A stretch of 64,000 bases of DNA from Chitinophaga sp. MM2321 (GTDB taxonomy: Bacteria > Bacteroidota > Bacteroidia > Chitinophagales > Chitinophagaceae), in the NCBI RefSeq assembly GCF_964033635.1, contig NZ_OZ035533.1:5270001-5334000 (forward strand), written 5' to 3'. Below are positions 53,393-62,235 of this stretch, one piece after another. The notes beneath the pieces were generated by a model. That model saw nothing but the letters and a program-made list of their open reading frames with translations. It did not search any database and was not told where the DNA came from. Every line of letters begins with the position of its first letter. The stretch's first letter is position 1. The position numbers and the translations under genes were made by a program.

Positions 53393-54124
53393 ATGAATAA
53401 AGGATTTATTTTTCTTTCAGTTTTAGTTTGTTTGGTTTTCATACAATGCGCCACTCCGCAGCTGCATAATACACAGGAAGCCCTGGTTACCAGGTCCGTC
53501 ATTACGTCAACAAAAGGAATCTGTATCGGTAACAGCACCGTAGCTGCTTATCTTGGTGGCGCTGCCGTAGCTTCGCTTTTATTTACCGATGAAGAAATAG
53601 CAAAGGGATATTCCTGTCACTCTCTCGCCGTACCTGGTCATACTATTTATCAACAGCTAAATGCCTGGAAAGCCTACCAGGACAAGGACCAGGCCGATTG
53701 GATCATTATTGAAATAGGACTGAACGACTTAAAACCTACTGATGCACTTGATGCCACTCTTGACCGGTATCAAAAATTAATTGACACCATTAACTTAACC
53801 AAAAAAACCGGTGCAAAACTGTTGCTCGCCACCATGACGCCCTGCAAGCAAAGATTAATTAATATCTACAAAGAAAATGCAATGGTATCCTATAAAAAAT
53901 GGATGGCTATGAACAATGCTATTATGGGGAAAGGTCCACATGCAATTACCGGAGTGGATCATAGATTTAACGGGCATACAATTATGCTTATGGATAAAGC
54001 AGGTAATCTGAAAGCGGAATACGAAGTGCCGGAAAAAGATCGTATACACGAAAACACAGCGGGGCGTTTGATCATTGCGAGCCATTGGCGGCTGGCGCTG
54101 GCGGCAGCAGGGTATTTGCCATAA
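53393..54124 (+). CDS. SGNH/GDSL-like hydrolase lipoprotein
   Basis: The 243-residue protein has a lipoprotein signal (LVFIQCAT, Cys19) and SGNH hydrolase blocks: GNST (Ser48, block I with Asn in place of the usual Asp), GLND (109-112, block III) and DRIH (Asp216, His219, block V), which gives the Ser-Asp-His set. SGNH enzymes cleave esters, for instance acetyl or acyl groups on sugars or lipids. The ATG at 53393 is used; a TTG three codons earlier is the only nearby alternative. A role beside the glycan locus, such as deacetylation, is possible but not shown. No terminator was identified after it. Confidence 0.75.
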   Translation: MNKGFIFLSVLVCLVFIQCATPQLHNTQEALVTRSVITSTKGICIGNSTVAAYLGGAAVASLLFTDEEIAKGYSCHSLAVPGHTIYQQLNAWKAYQDKDQADWIIIEIGLNDLKPTDALDATLDRYQKLIDTINLTKKTGAKLLLATMTPCKQRLINIYKENAMVSYKKWMAMNNAIMGKGPHAITGVDHRFNGHTIMLMDKAGNLKAEYEVPEKDRIHENTAGRLIIASHWRLALAAAGYLP

Positions 54125-54175
54125 ATTGAATATTCAGTGAGTAACAAATTAGTTATTCATATGAGTAAACTCTTA

Positions 54176-55558
54176 TTACTTCCCAATACAAAACTTACTA
54201 AAAATATAATCCAGTCTATCTTCATTCGTTACTTCACCAGTTATCTCCCCGAGATAGTGCAAACACCTGCGTATGTCCAGTGCCAGCAGATCTCCCGGCA
54301 AGCCGTTGTCCATGCCTTGTTTCACGTCGTGTAGTGATTTCAGTACTTCCTGTAAAGCGGTATGATGACGTGCATTGGTGATGATGGTATCTTCTGTATT
54401 GATATCTCCTGACAACACTTTGTGTACAAGTGCATCTTTGAGGTCCTGGATGTGGGCATGATTTTTTGCAGAGATAAAGAGCATGTCTGTGATGCCGGCA
54501 AACTTTATCTCAACAGTAGTTTCGCCAAGTATATCTGTTTTGTTGCCGACGAGCAAATAATTTATATTATCTGCTTTAAACGCGGCCACCTGATTACGTA
54601 TATCCGTAGCAGTTAGTTCGTTCACATCAAAAAGATATACAACAACGCCGGCTTCTTTAATCTTCTCCATTGTTCTCTGTACCCCGATACTTTCTATGCT
54701 GTCCAGGCTTTCGCGGATGCCGGCAGTATCAATAAGGCGGAAGAGAATGCCTTCTATATTCAGGATCTCTTCGATGGTATCGCGGGTAGTGCCGGCGATC
54801 TCGCTGACGATAGCCCGGTTTTCGTTGAGCAGGGTATTCAGTAGCGTAGATTTCCCGGCGTTGGGCTTACCTACGATGGCGGTGTTAACTCCGTTTTTGA
54901 TGACGTTCCCCATGCGGAAAGAATCTATCAGGTGTTGGAGCACACCGGTGGCATTGGTTACAAGGGCATATAAGCGGGTTCTATCGGCAAATTCCACATC
55001 TTCCTGGCTGAAGTCCAACTCCAGCTCTATCAGGGCGGAAAAGGTGATCAGCTGCTCCCGCAGGGCATGGAGTTCTTTGGAGAAGCCACCACGCATTTGT
55101 TGCATAGCGGTCTGATGTGAAGCGGCGGAGTTGCTGGCTATCAGGTCAGCTACTGATTCGGCCTGGGTAAGGTCCAGTTTCCCGTTCAGGAAGGCGCGCT
55201 GGGTGAATTCTCCCGGTTTGGCCAAACGGGCGCCGGCCTGTATGGTGGCGTCAATGATTTGTTGCTGGATATAGGGGGAGCCATGACAGGAGATCTCGAT
55301 CACGTCTTCACCGGTATAGGAACGGGGGCCTTTATACAGGCTTACCACCACTTCGTCAATGAGTTTCCCGGCCGCTACGATGCTACCAAAATGAAGGGTA
55401 TGACTGGCTTGCCGCTGCAGGTCCTTTGCGGGGAATAAGGCATTACAGATATCATAGGCGCGGTTGCCACTCAGCCTGATCACGGCAATAGCGCCTACAC
55501 CTGCTGCAGTAGCCGGTGCTACGATGGTATCATCAAATCCTGTTAATTTTCCCAGCAT
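54176..55558 (-). CDS. mnmE: tRNA modification GTPase MnmE
   Basis: The 460-residue protein has the N-terminal tetrahydrofolate-binding domain (DDTIVAPATAAGVGAIAVIRLSG), the helical part and the G domain with GKPNAGKS (230-237), DTAG and NKTD motifs. It ends in the conserved C-terminal CIGK with Cys457. With MnmG it makes the 5-carboxymethylaminomethyl group on wobble uridine-34 of certain tRNAs. Length and all key residues match the family. It is convergent with the SGNH gene; the preceding TonB operon ends with a terminator at 55628, so mnmE has its own promoter. Confidence 0.97.
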   Translation of the reverse strand: MLGKLTGFDDTIVAPATAAGVGAIAVIRLSGNRAYDICNALFPAKDLQRQASHTLHFGSIVAAGKLIDEVVVSLYKGPRSYTGEDVIEISCHGSPYIQQQIIDATIQAGARLAKPGEFTQRAFLNGKLDLTQAESVADLIASNSAASHQTAMQQMRGGFSKELHALREQLITFSALIELELDFSQEDVEFADRTRLYALVTNATGVLQHLIDSFRMGNVIKNGVNTAIVGKPNAGKSTLLNTLLNENRAIVSEIAGTTRDTIEEILNIEGILFRLIDTAGIRESLDSIESIGVQRTMEKIKEAGVVVYLFDVNELTATDIRNQVAAFKADNINYLLVGNKTDILGETTVEIKFAGITDMLFISAKNHAHIQDLKDALVHKVLSGDINTEDTIITNARHHTALQEVLKSLHDVKQGMDNGLPGDLLALDIRRCLHYLGEITGEVTNEDRLDYIFSKFCIGK

Positions 55559-55627
55559 ACCTGTTTGTTAGTTTATATTCCAAAGGGCACAAATTTACGC
55601 ACTATCCGCCCGATCACCAATAAATCA

Positions 55628-55663
55628 AAAGCCCCGTCTTAACTTTCGTTGAGACGGGGCTTT
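55628..55663 (-). terminator. Terminator of the exbB-exbD-exbD-tonB operon
   Basis: AAAGCCCCGTCT and AGACGGGGCTTT form a perfect 12-bp stem around a 12-nt loop. On the minus strand it is followed by TGATTTATTGG, with the Ts of the stem end extending it. It separates the operon from mnmE. Confidence 0.8.
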
Positions 55664-55685
55664 GAATATAAAGTTAAATACAGTA

Positions 55686-56522
55686 CTACTCTTGCAAAGT
55701 AAAGCGGATCGGTAAGTTAAACTGTACAGAAACCTGGCGACCATTTTGTTTACCAGCTTTCCATTTAGGCATGGTTTTCACCACACGCACAGCTTCTTCT
55801 TCCAGGCCACCACCTTTTGCGGCGCCTACTGTTTTCACATCTTTAATGTTTCCTTCAGAATCTACCACAAACTGTACAAACACAGTACCGGAGATACCAT
55901 TTTCCTGCGCTACGCGTGGATAACGGATGTTTTTGCTCAGATACTTGGCAAGTGCTTCCTCACCACCTGGGAAGGTAGGAGGCTGCTCTACGAAAGTGAA
56001 AATTTCTTCTTTTGCAGGAGCAGGAGGAGCTTCTACCACACCCGTACCTTTACTGTCTTCCAGCAATCCGGCGTCGATACCGTTCGGATCACCTTCCACA
56101 GTTTTGGTGCTGATGGATTTGTCTTTGATATCCTCGTGTTTTGGAGGTTCTTCTTCCGGTGGTACTTCATTATCCTTTTTGATCACCGGAGGAGTGAACT
56201 GTACTGACGGTTTTACCGGCGGCGGCGGTGCCGGCGGTGGTGGAGGTGGTGGTGGAGTCTTCGGATCATCCGGTAACTTCACATCCTCCATCTTGATTTC
56301 CTGGATAACAGGCTTTTTGAGATTATCTCCCTCTGAGGCTTTTACCCAGTTCGCTATGAGGTATGTCGCGAAGAAGACGAGAAACAGGGATACAGTGCCT
56401 AAAATGGCGTTCCGCACACGTTTATCATAATGCTTCCTCAGTTCATAAGCCCCATATTCCTTATTCCTGTTGTCAAACAGGATATCCAGAAAATCGGACT
56501 TTAAGACTTTAGCTGAATCCAT
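55686..56522 (-). CDS. tonB: TonB energy transducer (operon copy)
   Basis: The 278-residue protein has one membrane segment (about 39-58), a proline-rich periplasmic linker including PPPPPPPPAPPPP (about 90-105) and a C-terminal TonB domain (about 190-278, PPTFPGGEEALAKYLSKNIRYP, ending FNLPIRFTLQE). Together with the ExbB and two ExbD proteins encoded directly upstream it powers SusC-type transporters from the proton gradient. It is the last gene of the operon and is followed by a good terminator. It is clearly homologous to the orphan TonB at 1493-2326. Confidence 0.95.
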   Translation of the reverse strand: MDSAKVLKSDFLDILFDNRNKEYGAYELRKHYDKRVRNAILGTVSLFLVFFATYLIANWVKASEGDNLKKPVIQEIKMEDVKLPDDPKTPPPPPPPPAPPPPVKPSVQFTPPVIKKDNEVPPEEEPPKHEDIKDKSISTKTVEGDPNGIDAGLLEDSKGTGVVEAPPAPAKEEIFTFVEQPPTFPGGEEALAKYLSKNIRYPRVAQENGISGTVFVQFVVDSEGNIKDVKTVGAAKGGGLEEEAVRVVKTMPKWKAGKQNGRQVSVQFNLPIRFTLQE

Positions 56523-56569
56523 TGTTAATGTTTTATGATGGATGCAAAAAATTAATTAATTCCACAAGA

Positions 56570-57157
56570 CTATTTAGCACTATTAGCAGTTTCTGTCTGC
56601 TTAATCCAGGTTTTATCCTGATCGCTGATATCAACAGTAGCGTAACGTTGGATACGGTTGATAGCCATTTCGTCCAGAATATCCACAAAGTTCATATAAG
56701 TAGCGTCGTTATCCGCTTTTATAATCACAACCACGTCTTCGGGTTCGCCTTTTGCATTCCTCAGTTTGGCTACTTCGTCCCGCTTTTTGATGATCTCATC
56801 TCTGATACCTCCTTTGGCGGCAAAACTGGTTGCTTTAAAGAAGTCCGGATCTGCAGATGCATTCGGGTCTTGTGCTAAACCTGCGTAATAATACACTCGA
56901 TTGTCTTTTCCGAGTAAAATGGTCAAAGCAGTACTTTCTTTTACTTTGTTCTGCTCCTTCTCATTCTCGGTATCTTTTGGCATGATCAAGTCCATTGTTT
57001 TGGGCTTGGACATGGTAGTGGTAAGCATGAAGAAGGTGATCAACAGAAAACCTAAATCCACCATGGGCGTCATATCCACACGGGTAGAATGTTTCTTCGA
57101 TTTCGTACCTCCGTGTTTCCCTTTCCCACCACTACTACTGGTATCCATTTCTGCCAT
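56570..57157 (-). CDS. exbD: ExbD-family biopolymer transport protein (first copy)
   Basis: The 195-residue protein has one membrane segment with the conserved aspartate (VDMTPMVDLGFLLITFF, Asp of MVDLG) that carries protons in ExbD/TolR, and a periplasmic C-terminal part. I use the ATG at 57157 (MAEMDTSSS) rather than a TTG three codons upstream. A Gly/Lys/Ser-rich 25-residue N-terminal tail is unusual but common in Bacteroidota. It lies between the second ExbD and TonB with a 47-bp gap to TonB. Confidence 0.93.
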   Translation of the reverse strand: MAEMDTSSSGGKGKHGGTKSKKHSTRVDMTPMVDLGFLLITFFMLTTTMSKPKTMDLIMPKDTENEKEQNKVKESTALTILLGKDNRVYYYAGLAQDPNASADPDFFKATSFAAKGGIRDEIIKKRDEVAKLRNAKGEPEDVVVIIKADNDATYMNFVDILDEMAINRIQRYATVDISDQDKTWIKQTETANSAK

Positions 57158-57221
57158 AGTAGCCAATTTTTTTTAGTTCTTAAATCAGCGGCCTTCCACG
57201 TCAGGAAGCAATTGCCACCGT

Positions 57222-57878
57222 TTACTTCTTCGCCGGAGCATGTTCCTCTTCGTACGCTGCCGTACCCGGAGGCGCTGCCTTCAGATTAGTCACCAGGTTC
57301 AGTTTCTGAATATGCTTCTTTTTGAAAGTATCCAGAATCTCCTTGATCTTAGGATAAGGAGTAGCGTTGTCAGCCTTGATACAATACTTCAGTTTATTGA
57401 AGTTGCCACCTTGTGCTGCCATACCATACTCAATCCAGGCGGCTAATTCGTTATTCGCAGAATCCGTAGGAATGCCTTTATCAAGACCTGCTGTTTTACG
57501 CTCCGCCTCTCCCATAGAGAGGTAAGTCTTCAGATCTTTAATCGGTGTACCAACGCTGGCACCTGTTACAAAGTTTTTAACTTCCTTGTCAGTCAGTCCC
57601 AGTTTATACTGCGTGTTCAGATCTTCGATCAGCTTTTTTCTTTTAGGCTGGCCATCCATGCTGAAAAACACTCTTCCGTCTTTATCTACTGTGAATAACA
57701 ACACATCAGAATCAGGCAAAAGGGTCGTGTTAATAGAGGACGGGGTAACTACCGTTACCGGTTCATCCGGTTTGAACTTAGTTGCCAGCATAAAGAAAGT
57801 TAATAGCAGAAAAGCCACATCACACATTGCTGTCATGTCAACTAGCGTGCTTTTCCTTGGCATTTTAACTTTTGGCAT
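57222..57878 (-). CDS. exbD: ExbD-family biopolymer transport protein (second copy)
   Basis: The 218-residue protein carries a membrane segment with the ExbD aspartate (MCDVAFLLLTFFMLA) and a longer periplasmic domain with an extra 60 residues compared with classic ExbD. Two ExbD paralogues in one operon are the rule in Bacteroidota; they may form a heteromer in the ExbB5-ExbD2 motor. It follows ExbB and precedes the first ExbD. Confidence 0.92.
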   Translation of the reverse strand: MPKVKMPRKSTLVDMTAMCDVAFLLLTFFMLATKFKPDEPVTVVTPSSINTTLLPDSDVLLFTVDKDGRVFFSMDGQPKRKKLIEDLNTQYKLGLTDKEVKNFVTGASVGTPIKDLKTYLSMGEAERKTAGLDKGIPTDSANNELAAWIEYGMAAQGGNFNKLKYCIKADNATPYPKIKEILDTFKKKHIQKLNLVTNLKAAPPGTAAYEEEHAPAKK

Positions 57879-57937
57879 CTTTACTCTTTTTTATGGTTTA
57901 CTTTAAATAGATTCAAAACCGCTGATATTCCACAAAA

Positions 57938-58792
57938 CTATTTGTGATTTGCAGCAAAGCTCTGTGTCAAAGTAAAGCCAGATTCGTCAATAGCATAAGT
58001 GATGCTATCGATATTGGTAGTAAAGTAGTTGTACATGATGATAGCGATAGCAGATGTACCGATACCCAGTGCAGTGTTGATCAATGCTTCAGAGATACCT
58101 AACGCCAGCTGTGCAGAATCTGGTGCACCACCGGAAGACATCGCCGCAAACGCCTTGATCATACCTAATACTGTTCCGAACAGACCCAACAGGGTTGCTA
58201 CTGATGCAATAGTAGATAAGAATACCAGGTTCTTTTCCATCATTGGCAGTTCCAGTGCTGTTGTTTCTTCAATTTCGTTCTTGATACTAACTACTTTCTG
58301 CTCTACATCCAACTCAGTATTGGAAATCATTTCCTTATACTTTTTCAGACCAGCTTTCAGTACATTTCCTACAGAACCTTTCTGTTTGTCACACTCAGCC
58401 AAAGCCGCGTCAACGTTTTTGTTTGCCAGGTGATACTGTACTTTACGTACCAGTTCAGAACCGCTGAATTTACCTTTTGCTTTTGCCAGGTAAAGGAAAC
58501 GCTCAATTACGAAAGTCAGACAGATCAGCAATACAGAAATCAGAACAGGTACTACTAAACCACCCTTGTAAATGGTACCTAACCATTTTCCAATACCAGA
58601 ATCAATCGGATGCCCGTCTGGATTATTACCCTGGAAGTTGGCTGGATTACCTAATACAAAAAAGAAAAACAGAAACCCTGCTACTAAGCAGATCGGTACA
58701 GCCAAGCCTGCGAACAGGTTGGATGACTTTTTAGGTTGATGAGAAGAAGCCTTAGCTGTAGCTGCAGTCACAGTTGTTTTAGTCTCAGCCAT
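57938..58792 (-). CDS. exbB: ExbB/MotA/TolQ-family proton channel
   Basis: The 284-residue protein has an N-terminal hydrophobic segment (about 27-47), a second near 80-105 and two C-terminal membrane segments with the ExbB motif FLSTIASVATLLGLFGTVLGMIKAF and ALINTALGIGTSAIAIIMYNYF. ExbB forms the pentameric proton channel around ExbD and TonB. The first 25 residues are rich in Ala/Thr/Lys. It is the first gene of the four-gene operon, behind a clear -33/-7 promoter at 58907-58936. Confidence 0.95.
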   Translation of the reverse strand: MAETKTTVTAATAKASSHQPKKSSNLFAGLAVPICLVAGFLFFFFVLGNPANFQGNNPDGHPIDSGIGKWLGTIYKGGLVVPVLISVLLICLTFVIERFLYLAKAKGKFSGSELVRKVQYHLANKNVDAALAECDKQKGSVGNVLKAGLKKYKEMISNTELDVEQKVVSIKNEIEETTALELPMMEKNLVFLSTIASVATLLGLFGTVLGMIKAFAAMSSGGAPDSAQLALGISEALINTALGIGTSAIAIIMYNYFTTNIDSITYAIDESGFTLTQSFAANHK

Positions 58793-58906
58793 GTTGATTG
58801 AAATTTTAGTGTTAAAAATTAAACTATTGTTTGTTAGAAGTTACTAATTACAATTTTACCCTGGAATGCCTCGCAGCACTCAATTTACTGTTTAATCAGT
58901 GATTCG

Positions 58907-58936
58907 CAAAGTTATAAGGTTGACCCAAAAAAACAA
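58907..58936 (-). promoter_or_regulatory. Promoter of the exbB operon
   Basis: On the minus strand TTG (58934-58936), 19 nt and TAACTTTG (58907-58914) fit the Bacteroidota consensus. Transcription should start near 58900, leaving a leader of about 105 nt. Confidence 0.65.
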
Positions 58937-58977
58937 GTGCAGCCCAAAAAAACCCACAAAAATTAACCTTCACACAC

Positions 58978-59000
58978 AAAAGCCCCTTCACAGGGCTTTT
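58978..59000. terminator. Orphan terminator-like hairpin upstream of the exbB promoter
   Basis: AAAAGCCC and GGGCTTTT (8 bp) enclose a 7-nt loop, with T residues on either strand side. It lies upstream of the exbB promoter, so it cannot attenuate that operon. No gene ends here on either strand, which suggests a short noncoding transcript from 59001-59536 on the minus strand or a stray element. Apart from this I see no gene, repeat or RNA in 59001-59536; the stretch is AT-rich. Confidence 0.45.
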
Positions 59001-59536
59001 TAACCGCTTGTTTTTTATAGAGCAAACACTTAAACCAGCAAATAACCAAAATTTCAGTCGTCTTTTAACTGTTACTGTCCCAAAGATTGAAAGCGTTTAA
59101 TTTTTTTCAAAGTTGGACGCACAATTTAAGAAAATTTTCAAATGTTCCAACAGAAATCTTACAAATCTGAGAACTTATTTATTTCCGCGCCAGTCAAGAG
59201 TTTGAGACGAAGCTAATTGCTTTTAGCTATTCATTCATCCCATATTTTCTATTACTCCTAACACCAAACGCAATACCGTTGAGGATATTATCTCCCCCTC
59301 TTCTCTCTATCTATATAAATATATTATGTACTATAATAATTAATATTTACATAAAAAGTTGTCTTCACAATTAATGTTTAAACGCACACATCCAGCCCGC
59401 TCCCGCTATTTTTCCATTCCTACACCCATTAATACGCCTATGGATTTTCCTGATAAGTTAATACTTTATATACTTACTTGCAAAGCGTTTACAAAAAAAA
59501 CATTCTGCAACTTATCTAAACCTGTCAAAAGAAACA

Positions 59537-62095
59537 ATGCACAAATCTATCCCTCATAAACTGATGATAGCCATGGCAGCCGCAATATGCCTGAGTTCAA
59601 CAGTTTACAATTCTGCCAATGCACAACGGAAAAAAAATTCCAGCACCCCTCCTGTTACTACCTCCGCTGCGAAAGATTCTACCGGTAAACCTCCCATGAT
59701 CAAACCAGGACCCAAGCCCGGCGTTAAACCATTTGCTGATGTAATCACCAATAAAGCGAAAGCTGATTCCGGTTTATTCAACATCTACAAACAGGACGAT
59801 CGCTACTTCTTTGAAATACATGATTCCCTCCTCAGCAGGGATGTACTGGTAGTGAACCGCATCTCCAAATCAGCCGCAGGACTGCGTGTACGGATGATGG
59901 GCTTCAGCGGTGATATCATCGGCGAAAATGTAATCCGCTTTGAAAAAGGCCCCAACGATCGCATCTTTCTGAAAAACATCTCTTACGCCGACGTTTCAAA
60001 GGACTCCTCACAGCCCATGTTTACCGCTGTGATGAATTCTAATCTCCAACCCATCGTTGCTGCTTTCGATATTAAAGCATTCTCCAAAGACAGCTCCGGT
60101 AGCATCATAGACCTTACGGAATACATCAGCGGCGATAATGATATCCTCTTCTTCGACGGCGGATTAAAAATGATGATGAAACTGGGCTCCGTACAACCGG
60201 ATAAATCCTACATTTCCGATGTAGTATCCTACCCGATGAATACAGAAATTAAAACAGTTAAAACATATACCAAATCAGGACAATCACTGCCCGGTGCACC
60301 ACCTTCCGGCGGCGGATTCGCCACTGTAGAACTCAACAGCTCCATCGTATTGCTGCCCAAAGTACCCATGGAACCCCGCTACTTCGATCCGCGCGTAGGC
60401 TACTTCACCACCGGCGTAACCGACTTTGACGCCGATCCCCAGGGTGTGAAAAAATTGCAGATGATCACCCGCTGGCGCCTCGAACCCAAAGCGGAAGACA
60501 TGGAAAAATATAAACGCGGCGAACTGGTGGAACCTAAAAAACCTATCGTGTTTTATATCGATCCTGCCACCCCCGAAAAATGGCGGCAGTACCTGATCCT
60601 GGGCGTTAACGACTGGCAGCAGGCATTTGAAAAAGCCGGTTTTAAAAATGCCATCATCGCAAAAATGGCGCCTACCAAAGCAGAAGATTCTACCTGGTCT
60701 ATTGAAGATGCCCGGTTCTCTGCCATCGTATACAAACCATCCGAAGTACCCAATGCCAGCGGTCCTCATATCCATGATCCCCGCTCCGGTGAAATCCTGG
60801 AAAGCCATATCAACTGGTACCACAACGTGATGCGTTTACTACGCAACTGGTACTTCATTCAGGCCGCTCCCAACGATCCCCGGGCCCGCAATATGCAATT
60901 CAGTGATGAGCTGATGGGCGACCTGATCCGCTTTGTGTCTTCACATGAAGTAGGTCATACCCTCGGTCTGCGCCATAACTTCGGCTCCAGCTCTGCCTAT
61001 CCGGTTGAAAAACTGCGCGATAAAGAATGGGTGAAGAGCAACGGCCATGCCGCTTCTATCATGGATTATGCCCGCTTCAACTATGTAGCGCAACCAGGTG
61101 ACGGTATCACCGGCGCCGACCTTTATCCCCGTATTAACTTCTACGATAAATGGGCGATTGAATGGGGCTACAGCTTACTCCCGGATGCTAAAGATGCCAA
61201 AGCCGAACAAGCCATCCTGAACAAATGGGTGATAAGCAGACTAAAGCTTAAAAAATACTGGTTCGGAACAGAAACGAATCCGGATGATCCAAGATCACAA
61301 AACGAAGACCTGGGCGACAACGCCATGAAAGCCAGTGGCTACGGCATCAAAAACCTGCAGTTTATGATGCCTAACCTCCTCGCATGGACCAAGGTAGAAA
61401 ATGAAGGTTACGCCAACCTTGCGGAACTGTACGGGGAACTGGCCGGTCAATTCAGCCGCTATATGGGTCATGTGGCGAAAAACGTGGGTGGTATTTATGA
61501 AACCCCTAAAACCGTAGAACAGCCGGGTGCTGTTTATGAATACGTTCCGAAAAGCATACAGAAAGAAGCCGTTCAGTTTCTCAACCAGCAACTGTTTACC
61601 ACACCCAAATGGCTGATAAACCAGGATCTGCTGAGTCGTATCGGGATGAATGGCATCACCCTGATTAGCTCCCGCCAGACACCCATACTGGAAAGGATCA
61701 TGAGCGTCAGAACCCTCAACAAACTGATTGCCGGGGAAGCCGCACTGGGCGCAGCCAATGCCTACCAGGCCAATCAATTACTGAGTGACCTGAAAAAGGG
61801 CATCTTCACAGAAATTTATACACACAAACCCATAGATGTTTATCGCAGAAACCTGCAACGTACTTATGTGGAAAACCTGTCAAAACTGGTTGCCCCTCCG
61901 GCGCCCACGGGTTCGATGTCATTCGGTTCCTCGCAAACCGATGCCAGCATGTCAGATGCCGCCGGTATCGGCCGTGCGCAGCTCACTGCATTAAGAGCAG
62001 ACCTGCGCGCAGCAGCAGGTAGCGGTGATACCATGACCCGCTATCATATCCAGGATATGATAGCACGCATCACGATGGTACTCGATCCGAAGTAA
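59537..62095 (+). CDS. Large secreted zinc-dependent metalloprotease (DUF5117/DUF5118 type)
   Basis: The 852-residue protein has a signal peptide (AAAICLSSTVYNSANAQ, cleaved near residue 30) and a Lys/Pro/Ser-rich stretch. A DUF5118/DUF5117-like N-terminal region and a metalloprotease core follow, with HEVGHTLGLRH (His470, Glu471, His474, His480), the HExxHxxGxxH zinc motif of metzincins, and a matching SIMDYARFNYV Met-turn. The C-terminal helical part (about 620-852) corresponds to DUF4953. The family is widespread in Bacteroidota and exported; its substrates are unknown. It is a single-gene unit with a strong terminator. Confidence 0.9.
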   Translation: MHKSIPHKLMIAMAAAICLSSTVYNSANAQRKKNSSTPPVTTSAAKDSTGKPPMIKPGPKPGVKPFADVITNKAKADSGLFNIYKQDDRYFFEIHDSLLSRDVLVVNRISKSAAGLRVRMMGFSGDIIGENVIRFEKGPNDRIFLKNISYADVSKDSSQPMFTAVMNSNLQPIVAAFDIKAFSKDSSGSIIDLTEYISGDNDILFFDGGLKMMMKLGSVQPDKSYISDVVSYPMNTEIKTVKTYTKSGQSLPGAPPSGGGFATVELNSSIVLLPKVPMEPRYFDPRVGYFTTGVTDFDADPQGVKKLQMITRWRLEPKAEDMEKYKRGELVEPKKPIVFYIDPATPEKWRQYLILGVNDWQQAFEKAGFKNAIIAKMAPTKAEDSTWSIEDARFSAIVYKPSEVPNASGPHIHDPRSGEILESHINWYHNVMRLLRNWYFIQAAPNDPRARNMQFSDELMGDLIRFVSSHEVGHTLGLRHNFGSSSAYPVEKLRDKEWVKSNGHAASIMDYARFNYVAQPGDGITGADLYPRINFYDKWAIEWGYSLLPDAKDAKAEQAILNKWVISRLKLKKYWFGTETNPDDPRSQNEDLGDNAMKASGYGIKNLQFMMPNLLAWTKVENEGYANLAELYGELAGQFSRYMGHVAKNVGGIYETPKTVEQPGAVYEYVPKSIQKEAVQFLNQQLFTTPKWLINQDLLSRIGMNGITLISSRQTPILERIMSVRTLNKLIAGEAALGAANAYQANQLLSDLKKGIFTEIYTHKPIDVYRRNLQRTYVENLSKLVAPPAPTGSMSFGSSQTDASMSDAAGIGRAQLTALRADLRAAAGSGDTMTRYHIQDMIARITMVLDPK

Positions 62096-62121
62096 CGTAT
62101 AAGTACAAACGAAGAAATCCG

Positions 62122-62150
62122 CTCCCTTCCCGGTTATTCCGGGAAGGGAG
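62122..62150 (+). terminator. Terminator of the metalloprotease gene
   Basis: CTCCCTTCCCGG and CCGGGAAGGGAG form a perfect 12-bp stem around TTATT, followed by TTTTC. It lies 27 bases after the metalloprotease stop. Confidence 0.88.
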
Positions 62151-62176
62151 TTTTCATTCCAGTCAACCGGATCTTA

Positions 62177-62210
62177 TTCTGTATTATTACAGAAATTGCT
62201 TAATATATTT
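62177..62210 (+). promoter_or_regulatory. Promoter and palindromic operator of the LacI-type regulator
   Basis: TTCTGTA (62177-62183) and TACAGAA (62188-62194) are perfect 7-bp arms around TTAT. A -7 box TATATTTG lies about 10 bases past the palindrome. The palindrome overlaps where the -33 region would be, so autorepression by the LacI-type protein encoded just downstream is a good guess. Confidence 0.5.
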
Positions 62211-62235
62211 GCATGACTAAAACACAGCCTCAAAA

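Noticed and set aside
60284-60823. A 179-residue minus-strand frame inside the metalloprotease gene.
   Set aside because: It lies antisense to the metalloprotease and shows no domain.
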